From an uncultured Eubacterium sp. (lineage in GTDB: Bacteria > Bacillota > Clostridia > Lachnospirales > Lachnospiraceae): 64,000 nucleotides of DNA. The notes under the pieces are model-generated. The model made no database searches. It was not told the DNA's origin and saw only the letters and a program-made list of their open reading frames with translations. Shown here piece after piece: positions 56,294 through 64,000 of the stretch. Positions within the stretch are counted from its first letter, which is position 1; each line of letters starts with the position of its first letter. The position numbers and the translations under genes were made by a program. The stretch is taken from assembly GCA_945946665.1 (NCBI GenBank), contig CAMEWO010000002.1, positions 1-64,000 of the forward strand. The letters run 5' to 3'.

Positions 56294-59200
56294 TTAATAC
56301 TGATCTGAATTGCCATCATCATAGCTGTCATCTACATCGTAACCTTCATCTGAATCATCAGCAAGATCCTCATACTTAGTCTCACCGAATTCATCAACAG
56401 TCTGCTCCATAAAGCCAGCCTGCTTAAGCTCACTCTCATCGCTCTTGCTGTATCTGCGGTTATTACCATCTTCAAGAACCTTCTTGAAATCAGTAACCTC
56501 GTAATCAGCGCTCTCAAGAAGCTTAACCTCATTGTCGTCCTGATCTAATACACGTACATCAAGCGCAAGTGACTGTAACTCCTTAAGAAGAACCTTGAAT
56601 GACTCTGGAATTCCAGGTTCAGGTATATTCTCACCCTTAATAATAGCCTCATAAGTCTTAACACGTCCTACAACATCATCAGACTTTACTGTAAGAATCT
56701 CCTGTAATGTATGGGCAGCACCATAAGCCTCAAGAGCCCAAACCTCCATCTCACCGAAACGCTGTCCACCGAACTGAGCTTTACCACCCAGTGGCTGCTG
56801 TGTAACAAGTGAGTATGGACCAGTTGAACGTGCATGAATCTTATCATCAACCAGGTGATGCAGCTTAAGATAATGCATGAAACCTATAGTAACAGGACTG
56901 TCAAAATACTCTCCTGTCCTACCATCACGAAGACGTACCTTACCGTCTCTTCCAATGTGAACGCCCTTCCATTCAGCTCTGTGATCCTTATGTTCATCAA
57001 GATACTGGAATACATCAGCATTAAGTTTGTCCTTATATTTAGCTTCAAACTCATCCCACTCAAGATTTGCATAATCATTAGCAAGATCAAGAGTATCCAT
57101 AATATCATTCTCATCAGCACCATCAAATACAGGTGTGGAAATGTTAAATCCTAATACCTTGGCAGCCAGGCTTAAATGAATCTCAAGAACCTGACCGATA
57201 TTCATACGTGAAGGCACACCCAATGGGTTAAGCACGATATCAAGTGGACGTCCATTAGGAAGGAATGGCATATCTTCTACTGGAAGAACTCTTGAAACGA
57301 CACCCTTGTTACCATGACGGCCGGCCATCTTATCACCAACAGAAATCTTTCTCTTCTGGGCAATATATATACGAACAGACTTGTTGACACCTGGTGCCAG
57401 CTCGTCTCCATTCTCTCTTGTAAATACTTTAACAGCAACTACAATACCATATTCACCGTGAGGAACCTTAAGAGATGTATCTCTTACTTCTCTTGCTTTC
57501 TCACCAAAGATAGCTCTAAGAAGTCTCTCCTCAGCTGTAAGTTCTGTCTCTCCCTTAGGAGTAACCTTACCTACAAGAACATCTCCGGCACGAACTTCAG
57601 CACCAATACGGATAATACCATTCTCATCAAGATCCTTGATAGAGTTAGATGCAATAGAAGGAATATCTCTTGTAATCTCTTCTGGTCCTAACTTGGTATC
57701 TCTTGCCTCTGTCTCATATTCCTCAATATGGATAGATGTATATACATCATCTCTTACAAGTCTTTCACTAAGTAATACAGCATCCTCGTAGTTATAACCT
57801 TCCCATGTCATGAAACCGATAAGAGGATTCTTACCTAAAGCGATTTCACCACCTGAAGTTGATGGACCATCTGCAATAACCTCGCCTGCCTTAACCTCAT
57901 CGCCCTTGAAAACAATAGGTCTCTGATTGTAGCAGTTACTCTGGTTACTTCTTGCAAACTTAGTAAGCTTATACTCACGGATATTGCCGTCTGTTTCCTT
58001 AACAGTAATCTTATTAGATTCAGATGATAAAACAACACCATCTGCCTCAGCAACAACGCACACACCTGAATCGATAGCAGCCTTGCTCTCGATACCAGTT
58101 CCAATAACAGGAGCCTCTGTAGTAAGAAGAGGCACTGCCTGACGCTGCATGTTAGAACCCATCAAGGCACGGTTAGCATCATCGTTCTGAAGGAAAGGAA
58201 TCATAGATGTGGCAACTGAGAATACCATCTTAGGAGATACATCCATAAGGTCAATAAGACTCTTATCAAACTCAGATGTCTCATCTCTGTATCTTCCTGA
58301 AACAGTGTTCTTCACAAAATATCCGTTCTCATCAAGAGCAGCATTAGCCTGTGCTACATGATAATCATCTTCCTCATCAGCTGTGAAGTAACGTACTTCA
58401 TCAGTAACTCTTGGATTCTTAGGATCAGACTTATCTACCATACGGTAAGGAGACTCTATAAATCCATACTCATTAATCCTTGCATAAGAAGCAAGAGAGT
58501 TAATAAGACCGATGTTAGGTCCTTCAGGAGTTTCAATAGGACACATTCTTCCGTAATGTGTGTAATGTACGTCTCGAACCTCGAATCCGGCTCTGTCTCG
58601 TGACAAACCGCCTGGTCCCAATGCAGAAAGTCTTCTCTTGTGAGTAAGCTCACCAAGAGGGTTGTTCTGATCCATGAACTGTGACAGCTGTGAGCTTCCG
58701 AAGAACTCCTTAATGGCAGCTGTTACAGGCTTAATGTTAATAAGTGACTGTGGTGACACGCCGCTTAAATCCTGAGTTGACATTCTCTCACGAACAACAC
58801 GCTCCATTCTTGAGATACCAATTCTGAACTGGTTCTGAAGAAGTTCGCCAACTGCTCTGATACGTCTGTTACCGAGGTGATCGATATCATCCTTAGTACC
58901 TACGCCATACTCAAGATGCATATTATAGTTAATAGAAGCAAGGATATCTTCTACTGTTATATGTTTAGGGATAAGGTCTCCAATATTCTTAGAGATTGCC
59001 TCCTTAATATCATCAATGTTGTCATTATCAGCTAATATCTGGGCAAGAACAGGGTAGAATACAGCCTCTGTAACTCCAAGTTCCTTAGCCTCTTCCTTAG
59101 TGATATCAACCCATTTTGTAATATCAACAGCCATGTTAGAAAGTACTTTAACCTTCTTTGTCTTGAAAGTACCATCGCTGTCTCTGACCTCAACGTTAAG

Positions 59201-60193
59201 GAATACAGATGGAACGGCAGCATTCTGGATAGTCTCGCCTATCTCTCTTGTAAGCTTATCACCTGCTTTAGCAAGTACATTGCCATCATTGTCAACTACA
59301 TCCTCGGCAAGAACCTGTCCAGCAAGTCTGTACTTGAATGAGAGCTTCTTATTAAACTTATATCTTCCCACCTTAGCAAGATCATATCTTCTTGGGTCGA
59401 AGAACATACCACTAATAAGAGATTCTGCACTGTCAACAGATAATGGCTCGCCTGGTCTTAACTTCTTATAAAGTTCCAGGATACCTTCCTGGTAATTAGT
59501 AGAAGTATCCTTCTCCATGGTAGCAAGAAGCTTAGGCTCTTCGCCAAATATATCAATAATTTCAGCATTAGTTCCATAACCTAATGCCCTGATAAGAACA
59601 GTAACAGGTACCTTTTTATTTCTATCTACCTTAACATAGAATACATCATTGGCATCTGTCTCATACTCCAGCCATGCACCACGGTTAGGAATAACCTGGC
59701 AGCTGTAAAGGAATATCTTACCATACTTATCCTTCTGTATATCATAATAAATTCCAGGTGAACGTACTAACTGGCTTACAATAACTCTTTCCGCACCGTT
59801 AATAACGAATGTACCTGTCTTAGTCATAAGTGGAAGGTCGCCCATGAAAATCTCATGTTCGCTTATGTCTTCGCTCTCCTTATTATGGAGTCTGACTCTG
59901 ACCTTTAAAGGTGCTGCAAATGTAGCATCTCTTTCTTTACATTCCTCAATAGAATACTTGACTTCATCTTCACACAACTTGAAATCTACAAATTCCAGAC
60001 TTAATCTGCCGTTAAAGTCTGTAATTGGAGAGATGTCATCAAAAACTTCTTTTAAACCTTCATCCAGGAACCACTGGTACGAATCTTTCTGAACCTCAAT
60101 GAGGTTAGGCATTTCAAGGACTTCCTTTTGTCTTGAATAGCTCATTCTGACGCTTTTACCGGACTTCACTGGACGTAATCTGTTTTTCTCCAT
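56294..60193 (-). CDS. rpoB: RNA polymerase beta subunit
   Basis: Beta subunit forming the other half of the RNA polymerase cleft and the rifampicin pocket. The pocket [32 protein letters not shown] is the wild-type, susceptible sequence. [49 protein letters not shown] and the C-terminal [28 protein letters not shown] are conserved; an acidic tail ([21 protein letters not shown]) ends it. It is 1299 aa from the ATG at 60191-60193, after GGGGTG; the track adds 32 leader codons. It has its own promoter because an ATPase gene splits it from rplL. Confidence 0.99.
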   Translation of the reverse strand: MEKNRLRPVKSGKSVRMSYSRQKEVLEMPNLIEVQKDSYQWFLDEGLKEVFDDISPITDFNGRLSLEFVDFKLCEDEVKYSIEECKERDATFAAPLKVRVRLHNKESEDISEHEIFMGDLPLMTKTGTFVINGAERVIVSQLVRSPGIYYDIQKDKYGKIFLYSCQVIPNRGAWLEYETDANDVFYVKVDRNKKVPVTVLIRALGYGTNAEIIDIFGEEPKLLATMEKDTSTNYQEGILELYKKLRPGEPLSVDSAESLISGMFFDPRRYDLAKVGRYKFNKKLSFKYRLAGQVLAEDVVDNDGNVLAKAGDKLTREIGETIQNAAVPSVFLNVEVRDSDGTFKTKKVKVLSNMAVDITKWVDITKEEAKELGVTEAVFYPVLAQILADNDNIDDIKEAISKNIGDLIPKHITVEDILASINYNMHLEYGVGTKDDIDHLGNRRIRAVGELLQNQFRIGISRMERVVRERMSTQDLSGVSPQSLINIKPVTAAIKEFFGSSQLSQFMDQNNPLGELTHKRRLSALGPGGLSRDRAGFEVRDVHYTHYGRMCPIETPEGPNIGLINSLASYARINEYGFIESPYRMVDKSDPKNPRVTDEVRYFTADEEDDYHVAQANAALDENGYFVKNTVSGRYRDETSEFDKSLIDLMDVSPKMVFSVATSMIPFLQNDDANRALMGSNMQRQAVPLLTTEAPVIGTGIESKAAIDSGVCVVAEADGVVLSSESNKITVKETDGNIREYKLTKFARSNQSNCYNQRPIVFKGDEVKAGEVIADGPSTSGGEIALGKNPLIGFMTWEGYNYEDAVLLSERLVRDDVYTSIHIEEYETEARDTKLGPEEITRDIPSIASNSIKDLDENGIIRIGAEVRAGDVLVGKVTPKGETELTAEERLLRAIFGEKAREVRDTSLKVPHGEYGIVVAVKVFTRENGDELAPGVNKSVRIYIAQKRKISVGDKMAGRHGNKGVVSRVLPVEDMPFLPNGRPLDIVLNPLGVPSRMNIGQVLEIHLSLAAKVLGFNISTPVFDGADENDIMDTLDLANDYANLEWDEFEAKYKDKLNADVFQYLDEHKDHRAEWKGVHIGRDGKVRLRDGRTGEYFDSPVTIGFMHYLKLHHLVDDKIHARSTGPYSLVTQQPLGGKAQFGGQRFGEMEVWALEAYGAAHTLQEILTVKSDDVVGRVKTYEAIIKGENIPEPGIPESFKVLLKELQSLALDVRVLDQDDNEVKLLESADYEVTDFKKVLEDGNNRRYSKSDESELKQAGFMEQTVDEFGETKYEDLADDSDEGYDVDDSYDDGNSDQY

Positions 60194-60288
60194 TGACGTT
60201 TCACCCCTTGTTTTCTTTGCTTTATTTATTACATTATTAATATGTATGTTCAGACTAAGCACAACATACCACAATAGTGCATTGTCCA

Positions 60289-60317
60289 TGATAACACAGG
60301 GTTGGAAATAAAGTCAA
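60289..60317 (-). promoter_or_regulatory. rpoB-rpoC promoter
   Basis: TTGACT, a 17-bp spacer and TTATCA on the minus strand, giving a leader of about 90 bases. It explains how rpoBC is expressed although the ATPase gene and its hairpin separate it from rplJL. Confidence 0.75.
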
Positions 60318-60429
60318 GGGATTTATAGGGGTTTTGTGAGGTTTTTTTGAGGAGGGGAAGATGTTGTGGTAGAGGGTGGTGGGAGGGGCTAGATGTAGGG
60401 GGAATTAATGACCACTAAAGGCTTGAAAC
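60318..60429. other. G-rich intergenic stretch between rpoB and the ATPase
   Basis: No gene seen. The plus strand is strikingly G-rich with few Cs (GAGGAGGGGAAGATG, AGAGGGTGGTGGGAGGGG, TAGGGGGAA). Base skew differs sharply from the neighbouring genes. It might be a remnant of the event that placed the ATPase here. Confidence 0.4.
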
Positions 60430-60453
60430 GTCTGGAACGCTCAGGTTCCAGAC
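60430..60453 (-). terminator. Hairpin downstream of the AAA ATPase (weak terminator)
   Basis: GTCTGGAAC-CTGAGC-GTTCCAGAC is a perfect 9-bp stem followed on the minus strand by GTTTC. Only a short T stretch, so termination may be partial. Confidence 0.5.
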
Positions 60454-60488
60454 ACACCACACCAATGACAATCGAAAATATACATCTA

Positions 60489-61829
60489 TCAATGCAAACT
60501 GTGCAACAAAAACGGCATTAAATAGAATGGTTTCAACAATAATATTTCTTCTTTTCCAACATCCTTCTGTGATAACAGATAAATTTTATTTACATTCTTT
60601 GAATATTTTTTATAAAATTCCAATATAGACTCATGTTTTCCCGTCCCTGAAGACTTAATCTCAAACGCATTTACCTTACTCCCCTCTGAAATCAAAAAAT
60701 CAACCTCATAATAGTGTGCACTGCCCTCTTTTTCCCATGTATGATAATAGAGTTCTCTTCCTGATGCTGCTATCATCTGTGCAATCAGATTTTCATATAG
60801 ATAACCCAGATTAGCGGGCAATTTGTCAGAAAGCAATTTTGCATACACATGATTTTCTATTTCCGGCCTATCAATAAACATGAGTGTAACAAATAACCCT
60901 GTATCAGAAAGATATAATTTATATTTATCAAAATCCTTTGTATCAGCCAAACTTACTCTTGGGTCGGTTGAATTATAACATGGCAGTACCGTTTTTGAAT
61001 CAATTAATTCATACAATAATTCTTCCGTTTTTGTATTATTTCTTTTCCCAATTGCTGTTGTAATTCTATACTTTCTCGAACCTTTTGCTAACTGAGCCGG
61101 AATAGAATGATATAATGAAGATATTCTTCCGGATGGATCAATTTTCTTAAAATCCTCTTCATAAAGAGATATAATCTGTCTTTTTATCTGGTCGATTTCA
61201 GAAAAATTCCTCCCTTCAAGGTAAGCTTCTACAGCCTGTGGCATACCACCTACAGCCATGTATATTCTCAAATCCCTCATCAATTTACGATTCGTTGATT
61301 GTCCAATTCCAGTCCCCATATTATATACTTGCTGCAGAAGTTCATAGCTGTTCCCTGTTGCTTCACAGAATTCTTCGTAATCCATTGGATATACCTGTAT
61401 TTTCATTTCCTCCGACGGAATTAGAATATCTTTCACATTCTTCCTTATAGAAATCAATGAACCCGTTTCCAAATAGTGATATCTTCCATCAAACACTAAA
61501 TGCTTAATAGCCTGTCTCGCCTTAGGGAACAATTGTACTTCGTCGAAAATAATCAGCGATTCATGTTCATATAATGTTACTCCTGTTTCTGCCTGTAGCC
61601 TCAAAAAAAACATATTAAGGTTTCCAATATCGTCAAAGCATTCAAGGATATTGTCAGGTGTTTTTGAAAAATCCAATATTATATATGACTTGTATTCGTT
61701 TCGGGCAAAGTTCTCTGCAATCGTTGATTTTCCCACTCGTCTAGCCCCTTCAAGCAATACAGCATATTTATCCGAATATTTCTTTTTCCATTCCAGTAAC
61801 TTGTTATATGCTTTTCTTTTAAAATACAT
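60489..61829 (-). CDS. AAA_14/DUF4143 family ATPase
   Basis: 446 aa. The N-terminal AAA part has Walker A EGARRVGKST (about 27-36) and Walker B LIIFDEVQLFP (about 90-100), with the TGS sensor-like ETGSLIS. The C-terminal DUF4143 part ends with the nuclease-like VDFLI..G.KVNAFEIKSSG pattern, in which D, E and K are preserved. Such proteins are common accessory genes in gut Firmicutes and Bacteroidetes; their function is not established. The ATG at 61827-61829 has GGGAGG 7 bases upstream. It has its own promoter and interrupts the usual rplL-rpoB order. Confidence 0.88.
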   Translation of the reverse strand: MYFKRKAYNKLLEWKKKYSDKYAVLLEGARRVGKSTIAENFARNEYKSYIILDFSKTPDNILECFDDIGNLNMFFLRLQAETGVTLYEHESLIIFDEVQLFPKARQAIKHLVFDGRYHYLETGSLISIRKNVKDILIPSEEMKIQVYPMDYEEFCEATGNSYELLQQVYNMGTGIGQSTNRKLMRDLRIYMAVGGMPQAVEAYLEGRNFSEIDQIKRQIISLYEEDFKKIDPSGRISSLYHSIPAQLAKGSRKYRITTAIGKRNNTKTEELLYELIDSKTVLPCYNSTDPRVSLADTKDFDKYKLYLSDTGLFVTLMFIDRPEIENHVYAKLLSDKLPANLGYLYENLIAQMIAASGRELYYHTWEKEGSAHYYEVDFLISEGSKVNAFEIKSSGTGKHESILEFYKKYSKNVNKIYLLSQKDVGKEEILLLKPFYLMPFLLHSLH

Positions 61830-61853
61830 AGCTTCACCTCCCAATATAGTGAT

Positions 61854-61882
61854 GTTATAACATGCAATATTGTTTTTTTCAA
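61854..61882 (-). promoter_or_regulatory. Promoter of the AAA ATPase
   Basis: TTGAAA, a 17-bp spacer and TATAAC on the minus strand, about 25 bases before the ATG. Confidence 0.72.
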
Positions 61883-61897
61883 TATCTTATACATTAT

Positions 61898-61953
61898 TTT
61901 TGTGCGTTTCTTCAAAGTTTATTCATTCGAATTTGTGCATTTCTTCAAAGTTT
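61898..61953. repeat. Two 23-bp direct repeats, 33-bp period
   Basis: TTTGTGCGTTTCTTCAAAGTTT and TTTGTGCATTTCTTCAAAGTTT differ at one base and lie 33 bases apart, between the ATPase promoter and the GC-rich island. No function is apparent. Confidence 0.6.
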
Positions 61954-61959
61954 TTCAAG

Positions 61960-62109
61960 TAAGACGGACGCCGGTGAGCGGACTTTGTCCGGCTCACTGG
62001 GCTGGGGGTTGGGAGGGGGTTGGATTCCCGGACGCACGGGCATCTGCGCTTCGCTGGATGCCTGGTGCTGGGAATTGGGGATTGGACGAGAATGCGGCTC
62101 CCACTACGT
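61960..62109. other. GC-rich structured island with a G-quadruplex motif
   Basis: No gene seen. In a genome of about 40% GC this stretch is distinctly GC-rich. It holds the hairpin GTGAGCGGAC-TTT-GTCCGGCTCAC (one bulge), the hairpin GGCATC...GATGCC and, on the plus strand, GGG-CT-GGGGG-TT-GGG-A-GGGGG at 61999-62019, which fits the G-quadruplex pattern exactly. Its origin is unknown and it may be foreign. Confidence 0.5.
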
Positions 62110-62292
62110 CGAGTGCAGTGCCCTATTGGAATAAGGGGCCCTACTTAGCTTTAAGTGAAAAATAATTTCTTCTCCCCTTATTCCAATAGGTACGCGCTGT
62201 CGCGCTCTATATAAGATAAAAAAAGAAGCTGATTGCAAGTAAACTTGCATCAGCTTCTCTTTTTATCTTATACACTGCACTCGTAGTTCGCG
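62110..62292 (-). repeat. Nested palindromic repeat element, copy 2 (after rplL)
   Basis: Outer inverted repeats CGAGTGCAGTG (62110-62120) and CACTGCACTCG (62273-62283) enclose a 17-bp perfect hairpin (62122-62138 with 62174-62190), the box TACGCGCTGTCGCGCTCTAT (62191-62210, one base different from copy 1) and a terminator hairpin. The box CACTGCACTCGTAGTTCGCG next to the rplL stop matches copy 1 at 17 of 20 bases. Confidence 0.78.
62211..62271 (-). terminator. rplL terminator
   Basis: A very long stem: ATAAGATAAAAAGAGAAGCTGA pairs with TCAGCTTCTTTTTTTATCTTAT, topped by TGCAAG-TTTA-CTTGCA. T-rich 3' arm. It is part of the repeat element and ends the rplJL transcript, so rpoB needs its own promoter. 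Confidence 0.9.
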
Positions 62293-62293
62293 A

Positions 62294-62662
62294 TTACTTT
62301 AAAGTAACCTTTGCGCCTTCTGCCTCTAACTTCTTCTGGATGTCTTCTGCCTCTTCCTTTGAAGCTGCTTCCTTGATTACCTTTGGAGCGCCATCTACAA
62401 CGTCCTTAGCTTCCTTTAAGCCAAGACCTGTGATCTCACGAACAACCTTGATAACCTTAACCTTGTTTGCGCCAGCTTCTGTAAGCTCTACGTCAAACTC
62501 TGTCTTCTCCTCAGCTGCGCCAGCTGCTGCTCCGCCTGCTGCTGCTACTACAACGCCTGCTGCTGCAGATACGCCAAACTCTTCCTCACATGCCTTAACT
62601 AAATCGTTAAGCTCTAATACTGTTAAACCCTTAATTACATCAATGATTTCCTGTGTAGTCAT
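62294..62662 (-). CDS. rplL: 50S ribosomal protein L7/L12
   Basis: L7/L12 (bL12), the multi-copy stalk protein that recruits translation GTPases. The N-terminal dimerisation region ([30 protein letters not shown]), an Ala-rich hinge ([20 protein letters not shown]) and the factor-binding domain ([39 protein letters not shown]) are clear. Length is 122 aa. It follows rplJ by 92 bases. A repeat element with a terminator starts right at its stop. Confidence 0.99.
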   Translation of the reverse strand: MTTQEIIDVIKGLTVLELNDLVKACEEEFGVSAAAGVVVAAAGGAAAGAAEEKTEFDVELTEAGANKVKVIKVVREITGLGLKEAKDVVDGAPKVIKEAASKEEAEDIQKKLEAEGAKVTLK

Positions 62663-62754
62663 TATAATAATCTCCTTTTCCTAGATATTCCGGCTTTGCC
62701 GTAACGTAATGTTTTTTCTTAAATTAAATAATTACATACCTGTAAAGCTGGTTA

Positions 62755-63249
62755 TTATGCAACCTCTTCGCCTTTTTCAGCGATCTGCTTAATAACACGA
62801 GCAAAGTTTGTAATAGGTGACTGGATGCTTCCAAGGAGCTTTGAAAGAAGCTCTTCTCTTGAAGGGATGTTTGCAATTGCTGCAATTCCCTTAGCATCGT
62901 AGAATGTGCCTTCTACAACACCGCACTTTAACTCAAGTGCATCAGCTGTCTTAGCGAAATTGCTAAGAATTCTTGCTGGGGCTGTTGCATCATTAGCACT
63001 GATAGCGATTGCATTAGGTCCGTCGAGAAGCTCTGTCATTCCCTCGAACTGTGTACCAGCAATAGCTCTCTTAACTAAAGTATTCTTATAAACCTTGTAA
63101 ACGACACCTGCTTCTCTTAACTGCTTTCTGAGCTGTGTATCCTGCTCAACAGTTAATCCACGATAGTCAACAAGAACAACGCCTGCTGCACCATTAAGGT
63201 AATTAGAAATCTCGTCTACTATAGGCTGCTTAAGTTCTACCTTTGCCAT
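62755..63249 (-). CDS. rplJ: 50S ribosomal protein L10
   Basis: L10 (uL10) anchors L7/L12 dimers to 23S rRNA and, with L12, represses its own mRNA in many bacteria. AKVELKQPIVDEISNYLNGAAGVVLVDYRGLTVEQDTQLRKQLREAGV is typical. Length 164 aa is normal. AGGAGG lies upstream. It is preceded by an L10 leader and a promoter. Confidence 0.98.
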   Translation of the reverse strand: MAKVELKQPIVDEISNYLNGAAGVVLVDYRGLTVEQDTQLRKQLREAGVVYKVYKNTLVKRAIAGTQFEGMTELLDGPNAIAISANDATAPARILSNFAKTADALELKCGVVEGTFYDAKGIAAIANIPSREELLSKLLGSIQSPITNFARVIKQIAEKGEEVA

Positions 63250-63261
63250 GAATAAGTTCCT

Positions 63262-63440
63262 CCTGTTAGATTTTTTCGTGAGTTCAGGTCACCCCGGCTC
63301 ACACATATTCTGCCAAAGTCATTGAAAAAGCCCTTCCATCAATAAGACAGAAGGACCTGAAAATCACTAATTCGTTTCATTCCTCGGTAGGCGTGTTACC
63401 TTTAACCCTGTTAAGGGACCATACTGTCTTAGGCAAAATG
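63262..63440 (-). ncRNA. L10 leader RNA
   Basis: The minus-strand leader contains AACACGCCTACCGAGG, a close match to the conserved core that L10(L12)4 binds in Firmicutes L10 leaders (Rfam L10_leader). It is followed by the hairpin CCTTC...GAAGG with GCTTTTT (63325-63354), an attenuator, and an 8-bp helix TTCAGGTC/GACCTGAA that encloses it. Feedback by L10 is established for this family; the attenuation reading is inferred from the hairpin. Confidence 0.8.
63325..63354 (-). terminator. Attenuator hairpin in the L10 leader
   Basis: CCTTC-TGTCTTATTGATG-GAAGG followed by GCTTTTTC on the minus strand. Placed between the L10-binding core and the rplJ SD, so it could stop transcription when L10 is in excess. 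Confidence 0.65.
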
Positions 63441-63452
63441 TCATCGATTGGT

Positions 63453-63481
63453 AATATACCATTAAATATATATGATGTCAA
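63453..63481 (-). promoter_or_regulatory. rplJ-rplL promoter
   Basis: TTGACA, a 17-bp spacer and TATATT on the minus strand, about 205 bases before rplJ and just behind rplA. Confidence 0.85.
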
Positions 63482-63525
63482 TCATATTTTTACCAAATCA
63501 TCAACTGTTACTAATACAATAGATA

Positions 63526-64000
63526 TTAGCCAAGATACTTGATTGTGTTAACCTTTGCACTTGGTCCCATTGTAGATGTAAGAGCAATGCTTTTTAAATA
63601 AGCACCCTTAACTGTTGCTGGCTTAGCCTTTACGATTGCATCCATAATAGCCTGGAAGTTGTCTGATAACTGCTCCTCTGTGAAAGAAGCCTTACCAATT
63701 GGCACGTGAATAATGTTAGTCTTATCAAGTCTGTACTCAATCTTACCAGCCTTGATATCGTTAACAGCCTTTGTTACGTCCATAGTTACTGTACCAGCCT
63801 TAGGGTTTGGCATTAATCCCTTAGGACCAAGTACACGACCTAAACGTCCAACGACACCCATCATATCAGGTGTTGCAACAACAACATCAAACTCAAACCA
63901 GTTATCGTTCTGGATCTTTGGAATAAGCTCCTCGCCACCAACGAAATCTGCGCCAGCTGCAAGAGCCTCATCAGCCTTAGCACCCTTAGCGAATACTAAA
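63526..64000 (-). CDS. rplA: 50S ribosomal protein L1 (5' end cut by window)
   Basis: L1 (uL1) forms the mobile stalk at the E site. Reading continues past the track's internal Met to the window edge: [30 protein letters not shown], then [53 protein letters not shown]. The C-terminus is complete (KVNTIKYLG), and about 70 N-terminal residues lie outside the window. It precedes rplJ in the usual rplK-rplA-rplJ-rplL order. Confidence 0.97.
   Translation of the reverse strand, partial: LVFAKGAKADEALAAGADFVGGEELIPKIQNDNWFEFDVVVATPDMMGVVGRLGRVLGPKGLMPNPKAGTVTMDVTKAVNDIKAGKIEYRLDKTNIIHVPIGKASFTEEQLSDNFQAIMDAIVKAKPATVKGAYLKSIALTSTMGPSAKVNTIKYLG

Noticed and set aside
60194-60289. 32-codon N-terminal extension of rpoB in the ORF track
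   Set aside because: It spans the leader just after the promoter; the SD GGGGTG precedes the MEKNRLRP start, where the family begins.
61862-62165. Plus-strand ORFs of 87-90 codons near 62 kb
   Set aside because: They run through direct repeats, a GC-rich hairpin region and the palindromic element, lack an SD and have low-complexity G-rich coding.
1-64000. tRNA or rRNA genes
   Set aside because: No cloverleaf or rRNA sequence was recognised in the intergenic gaps read; the start of the window resembles an intron rather than a tRNA.

Overview
This window looks like a chromosome segment of a low-GC Gram-positive Clostridia, most likely a Lachnospiraceae (Roseburia/Coprococcus/Lachnospira type). 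Evidence is the gene order, near-perfect sigma-A promoters (TTGACA-17-TATAAT), strong AGGAGG ribosome binding sites, a zinc-type S14, adenylate kinase with a Cys4 lid, a KOW protein between map and infA, and pyruvate phosphate dikinase. The genus cannot be fixed by reading alone.

Most of the window is the ribosomal and RNA polymerase superoperon, transcribed on the minus strand, so reading in gene direction runs from 64000 to 1. The order is: rplA (cut by the window edge), L10 leader, rplJ, rplL; an inserted AAA ATPase; rpoB, rpoC; ppdK; an orphan PD-(D/E)XK nuclease-like gene; rpsL, rpsG, fusA, tuf; a 22-kb mixed-strand block; then the S10-spc-alpha cluster from rpsJ to rplQ including secY, adk, map, infA and rpoA; then the shared ECF transporter module ecfA1-ecfA2-ecfT, truA, rplM and rpsI. 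Separate promoters precede rplJ, the ATPase, rpoB, rpsL, tuf, rpsJ, rpmJ and rplM. Long folded leaders lie before rplJ, rpsL, rpsJ, rplC, rpsM and rplM.

The 22-kb block (about 21.5-43.4 kb) separates tuf from rpsJ. It holds an ABC-F ATPase, a SulP transporter with a long tail, an RlmI-like methyltransferase, ThiM and ThiW for thiazole salvage, cysK, a LysR regulator, argJ, YitT, an EamA exporter, an MmcQ/YjbR protein, a PutP-like sodium symporter, a HAD phosphatase, a membrane-anchored SurA-like protein, a dCache hybrid histidine kinase, a MATE exporter and an autoinhibited Fic protein. ThiW is an ECF S-component and probably docks on the EcfA1A2T module encoded at 2-4.6 kb.

Points most worth a second look: (1) the first about 47 bases look like the 5' end of a group IIC intron sitting just behind the rpsI terminator; (2) a two-copy nested palindromic element starts right at the stop codons of tuf and rplL and carries their terminators; (3) five degenerate hairpin-forming tandem units of about 53-64 bp lie upstream of the nuclease-like gene, whose best ribosome binding site points to an ATA codon; (4) the AAA ATPase insertion between rplL and rpoB is flanked by GC-rich and G-quadruplex-like DNA; (5) several folded ribosomal-protein leaders do not match families I can name. 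No tRNA, rRNA, CRISPR array or insertion sequence was recognised.
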